DNA from: Glandiceps talaboti
Lineage: Eukaryota; Hemichordata; Enteropneusta; Spengelidae
Length of the DNA stretch: 64,000 nucleotides
Direction of reading: 5' to 3'
Assembly (NCBI RefSeq): GCF_964340395.1
Contig: NC_135558.1
Coordinates: 18,715,371-18,779,370, forward strand
Positions 28,801-42,533 of this stretch are shown in pieces. Each line of letters begins with the position of its first letter. Positions within the stretch are counted from its first letter, which is position 1. The notes beneath the pieces were generated by a model. It saw only the letters and a program-made list of their open reading frames with translations, was not told where the DNA came from and searched no databases. Position numbers and translations under genes: made by a program.

Positions 28801-31800
28801 CACAAATTATCTCCTCACAAGCAGTTATACAGTCTGTTTAGACACCGTGCACAGGGGGACACGAGGTGCTGCACCGGGCATATCCACTCACTATGCTTGC
28901 TTCTAAGTCTTGCATCACTCGTTAAATTTGCACCATATTTTTAGTTGGCGTCACGTTATTTAAATTTTAATTTTAGCATGTAATATTTGTAATGTTCAAA
29001 TTCCCTAATGAATGCTTAAGTATAAATTGCGTTGAATTTATTTCAAAGTTGCACTGATTTTTCATGATTTCACAACCCCATGTATGAATCATATATCTGA
29101 TATTTCCTGTTATTTTCATATTTATATTTTGATTTTATTTTTGTTCACCAGCCTTGCTTTTTTATGTTATGTTCCCGAATAACCCAACTGATGTCATTGG
29201 ATAATTGTAACGTACCATGTGAATAGATTGCATGTTTCTATATGTTCACTTTTCTGTTCTGTTCTATAGGGGCTCAGTTCTAATACAGTTTCTCGTCAGG
29301 TAGTGTATAACGTACGTACATGTTCTAACTCCATCATTCAGTCAAGTTTTCTTTACCCAAAATCATGGCTGATTGGCTGATAATGCGCTATATAAATGAT
29401 AAGAAATGCAGCTGTGCTTTGAAGAAACACAGGTCAGAATTTATGTGGGTTTTCTTGACTAATTTACATTGATATGAAAAACAACTTACGCTATACTGGC
29501 TTGTACAATTGACTCTTACACACGTACCGGGTATATATGCATACATTGTATAAAGTACTGCATAAAGTTTACCAAAACTCGATTTTAGATGTTGAATAAA
29601 TATAAAATTCTAATATTATAGGAGTGTATGCTAAAATATTTCTTTTGTGTATGGGTAACTTTCGATGTATATTGAAAGATACTTAGTTTTATCCTTACTG
29701 AAATACAACCTGCAGAAAAACAGCGGTGCATTTGCTTGAATGAAGTGAGCTAAAGAAAGACTTCAGGCAATGGGAAAATTAGGTAAAAACAAAATAGGAC
29801 TCATACAAAAACAACAGGGGGTGCCACTGATGTCGGTTCAGGTGACACTCTATCAGTTTGTTTATATCTGTAGAAGTTATAAAGGAAAATTAACATGTTA
29901 TACTTGAGAGAGAGATTGTTGTTATAACATACCATGTAACATTTTGTCAACAAACAGAGTTATGGGGGTCAGGCTTATGTAGTGTTTATACTTTGATGAT
30001 TATTTACAAATACTAATTACATTGTGTGTCTTTGAATGAAACTTGTCTTACTCTTGCTTACCACAAGTAAGCAAACACACTCTGGTGTTTTTTTCTGCAG
30101 GTTTTACACTTGCCTTTGAAAAAAAGTGGAACCTGGTATTCACGCATAATATGTAAATTTTATGAGTCAATGCATATACAATAAAAGTCAAGGTTACACC
30201 TGTTTACCAACAAATGTACTAACTAACAATGTCAGAAGTCGATTTGAAGAGCTGTCAAATGCTAGGCATGTATATCACACTAGAAAAATTTATTGACTCA
30301 GAGGTTTTTCACTTGAGTGAAAAAACCCTATTTGTTAGTTAGTAGGTCAGTGTAACTGTTAGTGTTCATTTATATCAATCTGAAATTACCAAGAAACCCT
30401 ATAAAATTCTGATCTGTTTTCCTTTAAGCTTAAAATTAATAGCTTTGTAATTTTCTCTCTCTAATTATTAGAATTTAGCAACCAATGACACCTTTTCTTC
30501 AAACCAGAGTGTGGTACATGTACATAGTCTGAATATTATAGCAACCTTTCCTCTCTTGATATGCTGGGGATAAGAGTTTATAATTATATGTTATTCCACA
30601 ATATTGTTTCTTCGTTCAGCCAAGGAAAATATGAGTCACCTAAGGGGCCTTGTCACTATGAGTCACTAGACAAGTAGTGACAAATCCTTAGGTTATGAGT
30701 ATTTTGCTGCTGAATGAAATAAAATATTGGCCAATAATACATTGTATACCTCCTCAAGCATAATTTATGAACAGTTGGGGAAAAGTAATGGCAGTTTGAA
30801 ATGTTGTGACTCATATTTCGAGCACCTCAAACCAGTGACATACCGTCGACACGAGTTGTCGTGACATAGCACGACTTGGGTATATACGGTAATCCATATT
30901 CTCTGTTCAAATACATTAACCTGGTGTGAGTATGGTGCAGTACAATGTATTTCATTCTTGTGTGATGTGAGATATGAATAGTAATCCCACTACCGGTATG
31001 TTAGTATTTCTCCCCAAAAAATGACAAGAAGAGAAAGATTTATTCAGGCAGCAAATAATAAGACAATAAATGAATGTAACAGTTAAAATTTCTGAGAAGT
31101 GGATATGGGATGCAAGAAACTAGTTTTGGGTTCATACATGTAGTTAGTTGGGTGTAGCATATTGATAATGAAATGTTGGAAAGAGTTTTTACCCTTAGAA
31201 ATGCTTTTATACATATATAACTAGTACATTACCTATTGCAGGTCAGATTGTTTGCAGATTAGGGGTGTTTGCAAATCAGTTTGTTTGCAGATCAGGATGT
31301 TTGCAAATCAGGTTGTCCAATGTACCTATGTGAAGTCCATAGAAATACAACAATGGCAAGTCAGTTATCGAGAAGGAAACACATCCACACACTATAGCTG
31401 TAACAATATATATTGATATAAACTAGCAACTGATGTAGAATGATGACACTCACAGTAGGGTTGCATCTCTCTTAGTTTTAGCAACTTTTTCCTCAAGTGT
31501 GGCCACACGTACATTCAACCTCATTCAGTTGAATGTAGAAATAAAATAACATGTTTCCTTCTTGTCATTTTACATCAAACTCAATCAGTGTTTACCCTAT
31601 TTTGATTGCAGAGCGATTGTATCCACATAACTTTAACCAAGGCAACACTACCACCCTCTCTTGAAATCTACCCTGTGTAACAATAAGTTTAGTTTGTGTT
31701 GATCTTAGTTATACGATAGCTTGCTTTCCATAGTAATAACACGGTTGGAATTGTACAAAAATGTGGTATCACACTTTTGGATGTCACACTTATGATTCTA

Positions 31801-32583
31801 AATAGATCTATTCAAGTCTGTTATGGGTGCACAGTGTATGTAGTCACCCAGCATTATATAAGGGGAAGTGTCTGCAATCTCATGTCACTCCGCATTTTCA
31901 AAAGAGGAAAGTGTAAGCTATATACCCTTGTGTTAGATACAGACTGGGCTATCTGGCTTGGTAATGTTGTTAGCCAAAACTCTAAGCCAGTAGGGTTATC
32001 AATCTAGTCAGTCTATGATATTATGTACATGTTACCATGCAAAATGGCAAGAAAAGGTGTTTTATACCAAAATCCAACCATTTATGTACTACCATGGTTA
32101 CTATGTCATATTGAACAAAAAATATAAAATTATGTGCTTTCACAAACTATGCTGTTTTGTCAGAATGAGGGACTACAAATTGAAATTAGGAAATATGAAG
32201 GAATTAAATTTTCCTTTTACCAAAGCCATGGTGGTATCGGTTACCTAGTATAATTGTAAACTTTTCATTATAATGCATGCGTAATTGAAAACAGCAACTA
32301 ACATCATATATTAATAAACACCAATACACATCATTTAGTAATAACAGCTTTTAAGCTGAACATATCACAGGTTTTATACAGATTCTCAGACCATTTGATT
32401 CCTGTATATTTTCCTGCTTGTTGACGGGTTGATTACCACAGCACGTCGTATGTGTGGATTTGTCCCATTTCGTCCTATCCATATCGTGTGTGCTCCCAAT
32501 ATGGCTTGCAGACATTCAGTGTATGTAGTTAAAATAGAACAGAATAAACAGTTTGTATATACTGTACTGTAGTCATATTTATT

Positions 32584-32669
<86 letters not shown>

Positions 32670-35600
32670 AACAGACGGATAGACAGACAGACAGACAGAT
32701 GCAAAGTCATAAACCCTGCCTTTGCAATGTATTATTTTGGCTAAGTCAGGGATGATAACACTTTAGGTCAGTATATTTCTAGCAAGTCATGATTACAAGG
32801 ATGTGCATTGTTATCAATATTTACAGTAAGTTACAGAACATGTTAGCCACTTACTATGGCATGACCCCGTAACAAATCGTTTCTTTCCATCAATTCGAGG
32901 CCCTCAACTCTTTGTACGTATACAGCTTGTTGGTATTATAATTATCATTCCTGGCCAAATAAATGACAGTTTTGTATTGAACAACAGTAATTCAGTACAA
33001 AAATGGCTTGACTCTAGTTTCACACATAAGCAAACTTTTTTAAAACTATCAAACATATTCATAGCATTACAGTGTCTAATTTTTGGTTATGTATACAAGA
33101 TATTACAATGGATTTTTGGATATTTTCAAAATTAAATGATAATTATCATACATTTGTAGTATACTACTAGTATAATGTACATGTACGTGTAGTGTTTTAC
33201 ATAAAGACAGTGGTGTATATATGGTCAGTTATGTGCTATATATGGTCAATGATATGGGCAACGATGTGCTATATATGGTCAATGATATTCTATATATGGG
33301 CAATGATGTGCTATATATGGTCAATGATATTCTATATATGGACAATGATGTGCTATATATGGTCAATGATATTCTATATATGGGCAATGATGTGCTATAT
33401 ATGGTCAGTGATATCCTATATCTGGTCAAACTGATAATGCAATGCATAGTCAATGATGTACTCTGTATGGTTAATGTAGTATCATATGGGTATATAGAAT
33501 ACAATTGCCATATATGGTCATTTATATACTATATATAGTACAAAGTGTAAGCAGTGATTTGAATGATATTTGCCAATGAGAGTAAGTCTCTTGGAATTTT
33601 TATGTTCCTGTACCTACTGTGTAATGAATTTTCGCAATTAAAGAAACTATCAAAGACTGAGCCAGTATGCCAGGATGCTGTTTTTTTAGCAATGACTGAG
33701 CTATGCATTCACCAAAGGAAGATTTAGAAAATGAAGAAAGTCTATCGTATCAAAAAAAATCACTCAGTATACCGACAGTCGATTTCTTGTAATAAGAATT
33801 CCATATATATTGTCTGAGTGCTATACCGTGTGCAAGGAACGACTGCACCCTCATTTGCATATAATTTACATACGTTTATGCAATAATGATTATATTATTG
33901 CTTTGAAGTACATTTTGTACAAATACCATTAATACATGTTTACACCAGTGCAGGTAATTTTGCCAATATTATACAAGTTGTAGATATGTTAGACTCACAT
34001 TGTATGGTAAAGTCATGTCAAAATGTTCTTTAGTCTGTAAGGTACGCTGTGGCGGGGCGCCCTCACGAGGCCTGTGAGGGCAAAGCGACATGATGTATCT
34101 TAAAGTCTAAAAGTTCCTATACTTTGAAAATATCAATGTAGGAAAACACTCTGTCTTTGTGTGGACATTTTTTGCATGCAACTTGAATAATACAATTCCT
34201 CCAAACTAGCCCTGCTTTTTCTGGTCTTTTATTACTAACAACTGTCAATTTTACGCAAAGACTAAACTCAGCAAATTTCTCGTCGCCTTCCATAAATATA
34301 TCCTCTTATGCAAATGACTTTATTAAATATGTAAAGTGAGATTTTTACGTTGTGGAAATTTTTCGTATTATTGAAGAATTTTGGAAATTGACCTGAAGTA
34401 CTGTTCGTGATAATGATCAATGGATTTTATACTTGCTTGTGTGATATATTTATTTTGTTTATTCATTCATATATTCATCTATTAAGAAATGTAATGGAGT
34501 CGTTGATATTCAAATTCCACTCATCTGAATCATCAGTCATTTTCAAGATTTCGTAATGCTCAATATTTTCATTGTTTTTTGGGGTTTTTTTTGTCATGAA
34601 AGCCAACTATTAATGAATTCAGAATGTAGAACAAATGCAGAGTATTGCCATGTTTCTTTTTTTTGTTTTTTTTTCTTCAGAACTTTTCCTTCGTAACACC
34701 AGATCCAACAGCGTTGCCAACTATTCCAGAAAGTGTAAGTATGAAAATGAAGAAAAATGAAATAAAAAAATAAATGGATGACAGAGAGTGAAAATAGAGT
34801 TATGTTTTGTAGAGACTAGTTCTACCCATGCTGGTTTTCAGACTATGTTTTGTAGTCAGTCAGTCAGGTAGAGTGTAAGATACATGTACATTATGTTTTT
34901 ATACTGGGTTGATCGATGTGTGAGGGCGCCCCATTACAGCATACCTCACCAGACTAGACCGAAGTCCATTGCAGTCTCGCATTGCAACCTCTATCCTACC
35001 AGGTCCCCAATTATACAGCTGGGTTGACTGAGGCACAATCGTTGTTCAAATCTTGCCTAAGGACTTTAGCTAATCAAAAACAACCAGCAGTGAAGGGGCT
35101 TGAACCAGCAACCTGCAACCTGCACATTCTAGGCCAGCCACTCCTAACCATTTGCCCATCGTGACTCCAGTAGTGTTAGTGACCTCTTATATAATGACAA
35201 TATTTCACATTTCATTATGTGCATTCAAATAAAAACAGTTCATAGAATATTACAATGTTGTAGATACACACAACATAATATAATATTTCTCCATATTTTT
35301 GTCTTTTTTATTTCCAACAGAGGAATGTTACAGAGTATTACAATGCTGTAGATACACACAATATGATGCTAATATTTGCCAGGTAAGACATGGTCAAGTT
35401 ATTTCAAATTTACACCGCGATAATATATTATTAATGGTAAATTGTTGACTAAATGAATGTGCCAACAATGTACCCCATAACCTGGTCCATAAACTCCTGT
35501 CTGAAGTCCTTTATATAGGAATTTCGAGCTACTTCTGAAAATTCCCAGAATTTCAAACCATTCCTTAAAAGACCCAGAAAGTTCTGGAATTCCAAACCAC

Positions 35601-38600
35601 TGATGGAAATCCAGTGAAAAATATGATCTCCTTCTGAAAACTTTTTGAAAATATAACGAAAAGAAATGATCAACCAAAGAATGTTGACAAATCTTCTCAT
35701 TCTCAAAAAAACTTTACATAGTGACTCGTCAAAAATGGCCTTCTGGTGGTGAATTTCAACCCACTCGTAGAAGATGACATGAGTTTACATTATTATGACT
35801 TTAAAAAAAATTTAAAAAAAAGAAAAAATGAAATGTTTAGTAGATAAACCAAAATGAAATCTTAATCTGGTTTGATTATCTTATTTTATTCTTTTCAGTC
35901 TTCTTTATGAAAGAAGAGTGCTTGTGACTTCTAAGAAGTTGAGCTTGGTGAGTACGATGTGTCATAAACATACAGTCACACAAATATCTCTGTTATAATC
36001 ATTTAGAAATCTGCGTTCAATATCACTTCATAGTCAGCATACGTTGGAAAGAAAAAAAAAGATTTTATAGTTTGGCCACTGAGGGCGCTATTCAACAGTA
36101 GATTCTTGCCGGTGTAGGACAGAATTGTTCAGTACCATAGTGTATATTGAAAATAATTCTTTCTCAACATTTCTTGACAATGTGATTGTACTTCCTGTCA
36201 ATTCAATACACATGGCTGTGTAATCTACCACATCGAACAGCAATACCTGTAATTTTAGTGTGTGTCTATGTTAGTATTCGCTGAAACCTTGATTGCGTCA
36301 CTGCAGTATGATAAACAGATATGATATATAAAATCTATTGCCTTGAAATTCATTATGCTCAAATAAATGTATATTTATGATGTAGCATGTGGGGAAATTG
36401 TCCACTTATGTTTCAATAATGTGTCTACAAATTTATCCTGATTGACATCCTGTTTGTTGTTGCTTTCAACAGCTGACAGCAATAATCCACGGAGCAGCAA
36501 CACTGTTATATCCTCTCTATTGGCAACAAATCTTTATTCCAGTCATACCCCCTAAGTTATTAGATTATTGCTGTGCGCCGATGCCCTTTCTCATTGGTGT
36601 GCATGCATCACTCATGGATGTAAGTATTGCCGATGATTGTAGAGCTGTTTCTCAGTTATTGTATGTATTTTCACATGTGTAAGAGTGTTCGGTTCTACTG
36701 CAGTGAAATTTACTATGTTGGTGAAGTTTTTGACACCTGTGTATACATGTATCATGTATGTGTACAAATACACTGATGAAATTATACCCTCTGAAGGATA
36801 TAGCTTTCTTGCAGTATCCAGAAATATAACTTTATTTAAGTGACCTTTGACCCCATTTCTTTAACCTTTGACCCCATTTAATTCAAGAGACTGTCTGTGG
36901 TGTAGTTCCATTTTGATTTAAAATGATGTGCAGTATAGTATAAGAAACTAGATATATATGTTTGGTAAGACTGCACTTCCAAATTTCCCTCACGAGAAAC
37001 AGTAATAGTGAAACCATGTGATATCGCCACAAATCAACTTTAGCATCACATTTTGTAATTGATTATCTGTTTTTACCATTCTCAAAATCTTGCATCTCTC
37101 AAATGTTGATACATTTGAAATATAAATATGGCCACAAGATGGTAGTCTTCATGTCAGCATGAATGGGTTTTGAAATTTTGAGTAACATTTCCAAGTTGAA
37201 TTCTTGAAGTCATAAAAATTCTACAAATTGTTTCATTGGTTGTTTTCTGGCTGCTTTTGTTCACAGCAAGTTCGGAAGAAAGTTTCAGACCAAATGATGG
37301 AAATTGTGATTTTAGATGCAGATAACAACACTGTAGAGACACCATTTGATGATTTTGAATCATTACCATCAGAAATTGTAAGTAAATGTGATCCATTTCT
37401 TACCGAAATTTACCACCATTTCTGATAATATAATTGTGCTATGTATGGTCAATTCTAGCCCAGAGACTTGTCTTGGTGTTACTATCTCCAGAAGTTGTGT
37501 TACTATCTCAAAAAAACTCTCTGAACTGAGCAAAGATTTAAAACCTATAAATTTGAAGTACAGAAATATGTTTTGAATTTGAAATTACATGTACCACCAA
37601 CATCTCTGCTAAATACTCATGACCTTAAAGGCCTTGTCACTACTCATCTAGCAAGTCCTATTAACAAGGCCCCTTAGGTCACTCATATTTTCCATGGTTG
37701 AACAAAGAAAAATATCACGGAATACTAATCGGCAGTATTAAAGAGAAGACATACAGTGCCCATATATGTTCTTGATGTAATCTTCTGTGTAATCTTATTT
37801 CTCTGATACAGAATGAGAAAATGAAAAGTAGGATGAAGAAAACCGAAAGACTTTTGAATGACGGAGTTGCTAGGATATTTCTTAAAGCTCTTGTGCCACT
37901 ACTTGGTGGATATAGGAATGCATTAAAACTTCGCCTTGTAAGTGATATTTTATTACACTCACATCTACTGCCATGGGATGGGGGGTTGGCATGTCAACTT
38001 GGTTTACAGGGCATGGGATGAGGGAGGGGTTTTATTAGGTGTAAGTTTTGCTAACTTTCATTGAGTTTTGAAAATACATCAAAGCTTTATTGGAAACAGT
38101 TAATTCTAGTGATTAGCTAACTTACCTATCTATTCTTTTTGCACTGGCTTGACGTCCATATGTAAAGTTACACATCAAGACTATTGACTTGCTTGTCCAC
38201 AAAGTGTCACTTTTTGGGAAACTGTAAGATTTGGTCTGATTCACTGGGTGATTATACACACCAGCAAATACAACAATGTAAAATTAGTCAAAAGTATGAA
38301 AAAAAAAAAAATACAAAGAAAATTATATCTCCAGTGACAGCTAGAGCTTTTTTGTATCCTACCCATTAGTGTGGTGATAGATAGATGCGTACAGTACTAT
38401 AACACTCCATTAGTTTAAATATGTTAGTTGTCAAATTTAGTGTTTGTTCAGTTCAAATTTTAAAAAAAATAATTGACCAACAATTTAAGTAAACATACTG
38501 TAGAACAGTACAGTATATAGCTGTCTGGAGAGTATATGGAGACACTTGTATTTGGAAAAAATTGTGTTATGCGCAGTGTAGTTTTTGTATTTGAAATAAT

Positions 38601-41600
38601 TCATGTGTGTGATCTACTTTTGTACTGTGCGATTCATTCTCAATAATTACTATTTTATAAACAGGGTGAAAAGATAACTTTTGATGACGAAACATACGTA
38701 CAGGCTAAGTCAAGTTCAATGAGACGAATACTTGAAAAAATGATGACATTCCAACATTTCCAGCAGGTAAGATATAAATATTATGAAATATGTACTGTAC
38801 AAGTGATGACTTGTATGGGTTCATTTTATGCTATTGGTATTTGCACTGTAAGGCTAATATAGAAAACACTGTATACTTGTGTGCAAATCAGCCTGTGAGT
38901 GTTCCATGTACACAAAGTCGTGTGAACATACATGATACAGTAAGTTATATTTTCCACAAACTTTTAAGTATGTATCAATGTCTGTGACCAATTCTGGTTT
39001 ACTTCTGTTTTTGATTTCTAGTTTATTGATGGTCGTCTAGATATGTTAAACTCAGGTAAAGGGTTTAGTGATGTTTTTGAAGAGGAATGTGATCTTGCTG
39101 AGCAAGATAAAGGTATGTAGACATATTTAAATCATTTTAAAGGGACACAAGCTGTAGTTATGTATCTTGTGGCATACCTTTTTACTGAATAATTAAAACT
39201 TAAAGTACTCGTAGCATTCTACTCACTGAAACATACTTACCCATTATTTGCAATTGACTAAACTCAAGCCTGGTATTAAGAAAATAATGATCTGATAATT
39301 TAATTTAATATTTTTATAATTCATAGAAAAACATCTTGAGGAAATCTCTATTATGCGGTCAGCTGTTGTAACAATTACAGAAGACAATTGTAATGTCAAT
39401 ATCAAGCATACATTGACATTAAATTATATACTTGTCAATGAATACTTTAATCAAGGTTTTATTTACTTAATATTTTTACTCGATTATAAAAAAATCTCTG
39501 AACTCAGCTTATGCCACTGATAAGGTAATTGGAAACATATTTTATTACCTACTATAGGAAGGGGACCAAAGAAACGTGATATTGATGACAAGCATATCAT
39601 TCAACATTTATTATGATTGTTTTATGAGAAATATAGTTATTTACAAATTCTGTCAAGAGAGGGTGCTGTGTACATTCCTTCATGCTTCTTCAATGGGTCG
39701 GCAATTTCCTTAAACTGACAATATGTGCAGACTGAAGATACAAATAACTTTAATTTGTTTTTGGTCCTTACATGAAGAATTCAGTTTATGTCTGGTTTCA
39801 CAAGATACATCAGAATCATTGATACCAGAATAACAAATGAAATGAATTATTTCTATATTGATATAATTTCAGATAAACTGAAAAATAAATACACCCATTG
39901 GATGAAGGATGGTAAGAATTTGATCAATAAGGTATGTCATATTTGATATTTCTCATCAACTTATCAAATACTTATTTTCAATATTATGGTGTTCAATGAT
40001 GTGGTGTACTTCCCTTGCATGATGCCATAAACTGAACACAATTCTAGGATATAAAGATATATTTCATATTGAGTGAGTTATACAGAGTGAATTTGATTAG
40101 TGTGTGTAATATGCAATCTAAAGATAAGCAATTCTGTCTATATAATAAACATTTGAAATCACATATATCTGTAATTATTTGTAATATAAATGAAAAAAGT
40201 AATGAAATCACTCTGTAGACTCAAAATGAAGATCTCTCTATTTCCTACTGTTAATAATATCATTCCCCTTTAATTAAGTAACAGTATGCTAGCTGCTACT
40301 ATATATGGAAAACACAATTGTGTCACGCATGCACTTACAATGCTTTTAGTCCCTGCAACATGCTTTCCTTACGTCGTTATGTGTGATTGCAGTAATTAAC
40401 CAGCATCTTCCATAAATAGCTTTGTATCTGCATTGTCTTCATGTGAATTCTTCTTTGACATTCAAGTAGAATATACATCAGAAAAGTGTTTGTTAACTTT
40501 CAATTGTTTGCATCGTTTGATTCTGAAGAAAAGAAGCAATGAAATATTTGCCTGTTATTCATAAACAGCTCAGAACAGATAAGATTATAAATATGAATTA
40601 AGAACTTATTGAACATTATACATCTTTTTTTCTACAGAAAAAAACAACAACTAAGTATTTGCATCGTAAATGTTTGTAATCTTTATGAACAAAGCAGACA
40701 AAGTCTTTTCTAAGTAAATTTAACACAGTTATGAAACGATGGTGCAAGTGTATTTAATAACAACTTGAAGGAGAGATTTCAGAGTTAATTTTGAGTTGAT
40801 AATAACCAATTAAAACAATCTCTGAAATCTAAACTGTTAGCATAGCTATAGTCTGTAAGATACATTGTGTCACTCCGCCCTCACTGGCCTGCTGTACTAG
40901 GGATTGACCGATGTGTGAGGGCGCTCCATCATGGCGTACCTTACAGACTAGCATGGCTATATCTTATAATGTAAATCATACCAAGGAAAGACTTACATAC
41001 CCACTAACACAAGAGTCTAACATTGTTATTTTCCACCCATACTTCTAACCCCTGTAAACTTGCATTCCAGTAAAAGAATTCTAACATCATTCAATATTTT
41101 CTGTTTCCACAAATTCTGCATTGTACTTGGAGAAAATTACATGTTCATGTCAAATTTGTTTACATGCTGGCTATTACTGGATGAAACGTACCCAAATTTA
41201 TAATACATACATTTTCTATGAATAGAGTTTGCTCTATTTTTCTTATTATATAGAAAGTCTATGAAAAACTGTATTGACTGCAATAGTTGATAGAAATATA
41301 AATGTTTTAATTAAGAAATATAAAATTAATTAGAAAGGGCATTAAGCTAAAGGCTGAATTTTATCAAATGTACCCAATCGATTGAAAATGTGACTGTGAA
41401 ATTAAGTGTTCAGAGTTGGTCTTCATGTTATGAATATTCAGCTGAAGTACAAACTTTACATTTTGCTTGCTGATTTCAAAATAGAAACAAACGGGTTAAC
41501 AACTTATTTGAAATTTGTTTTCTTCTCTAGAATTATTATCAAATCAAGTTGTCTTTTATGTACACTGTTAGTACTAGCTATTGCATGTCATACTGCATAT

Positions 41601-42501
41601 CTTGTTTGTGTTTAGCACCGCTGCTTATTTTCATCTTTGTGTGTGCCTTCTATTATCTCCTTTCACCATGCAGGCCAATCCTGCCATGCGGAAAATGTAC
41701 AAAGAGGTAACTTGCATTACTACTTTCAACACAACATGTTTTATTATAATAAACATGGATTTCCAGAATTTCACAGACAGTTTTATTTGCCCATAGTGAC
41801 AAAATTCAACTAAGATAAAAAAAAGACAAAAAGACCACTATATATATCAATGTTAACAAATCTGCACTTCTATGTACATGTTATTTATATTGTGTCTGTG
41901 ATGTATGCGTGTGTGTGTATGTATGTATGTATGTATGTATGTATGTATGTATGTATGTGTGTGTGTGTGTGTGTGTGGGGGGGGGGGGGGTTATGTGTGT
42001 CTTTTTGCATGTATTCATTTGCCCAAAGCATACCTATTTTGAAAATTTCAGTATATTTTGTGTTGGTCATTTAGTTTTGGATTGTCACTTTGTGTACTAA
42101 GAATTTGTAACTGTCAACTGCCAATAATAAACATGATATACAAAATGGCTATACATACACATGTATGTATTTTACTATTTTTATAAGGCACCTGTTCCAG
42201 AAGATAATAATTATTGTATCTTGTAAAGTTTCCATGATAATAATTTATATCTTTACTTAGTACATGAATTAACATAATGGTTACATTTTGTACATTATTG
42301 TTGTTAACATTGTGTAATTAAACCCACCACATTTACAGAAACAAATGTTCGTAGTTCTCTTTACCTACAGTTATCTACATGTACTCCAGCAAAAATCTTT
42401 TCAATCAGAGATGAATTTGTTAAAATGTGAGATGGGATTGGTAGCAGAATACTCTGTCATATGGAAATGAACATGTAGCAATTACTATACACTCATATAT
42501 G

Positions 42502-42533
<32 letters not shown>

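Larger units (their letters stand above)
24665..34680. other. DENND1 intron 6 (10 kb)
   Basis: Contains the AACAC array, two MITE copies, foldbacks, a possible micro-exon and simple repeats, all listed separately. No independent gene was recognised. 26165-28025, 31000-32580 and 33550-34030 hold nothing notable. Confidence 0.7.
35383..38664. other. DENND1 introns 8-12
   Basis: Introns of 0.4-0.7 kb between the cDENN and dDENN exons. The only repeat noted is the arm at 37629-37735. The intervals 36620-37266 and 37938-38664 show nothing. Confidence 0.6.
39113..41673. other. DENND1 introns 14-15
   Basis: AT-rich. Contains the possible alternative terminal exon at 40638-40679 and the MITE at 40849-40950. 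Otherwise nothing recognised. Confidence 0.6.

Noticed and set aside
33192-33538. Frames with YIWSM-type repeats
   Set aside because: A 21-bp minisatellite keeps all frames open; no splice context or homology.
35060-35165. tRNA-like box in the SINE-like repeat as a tRNA gene
   Set aside because: No cloverleaf can be drawn; only a B-box-like string is present.
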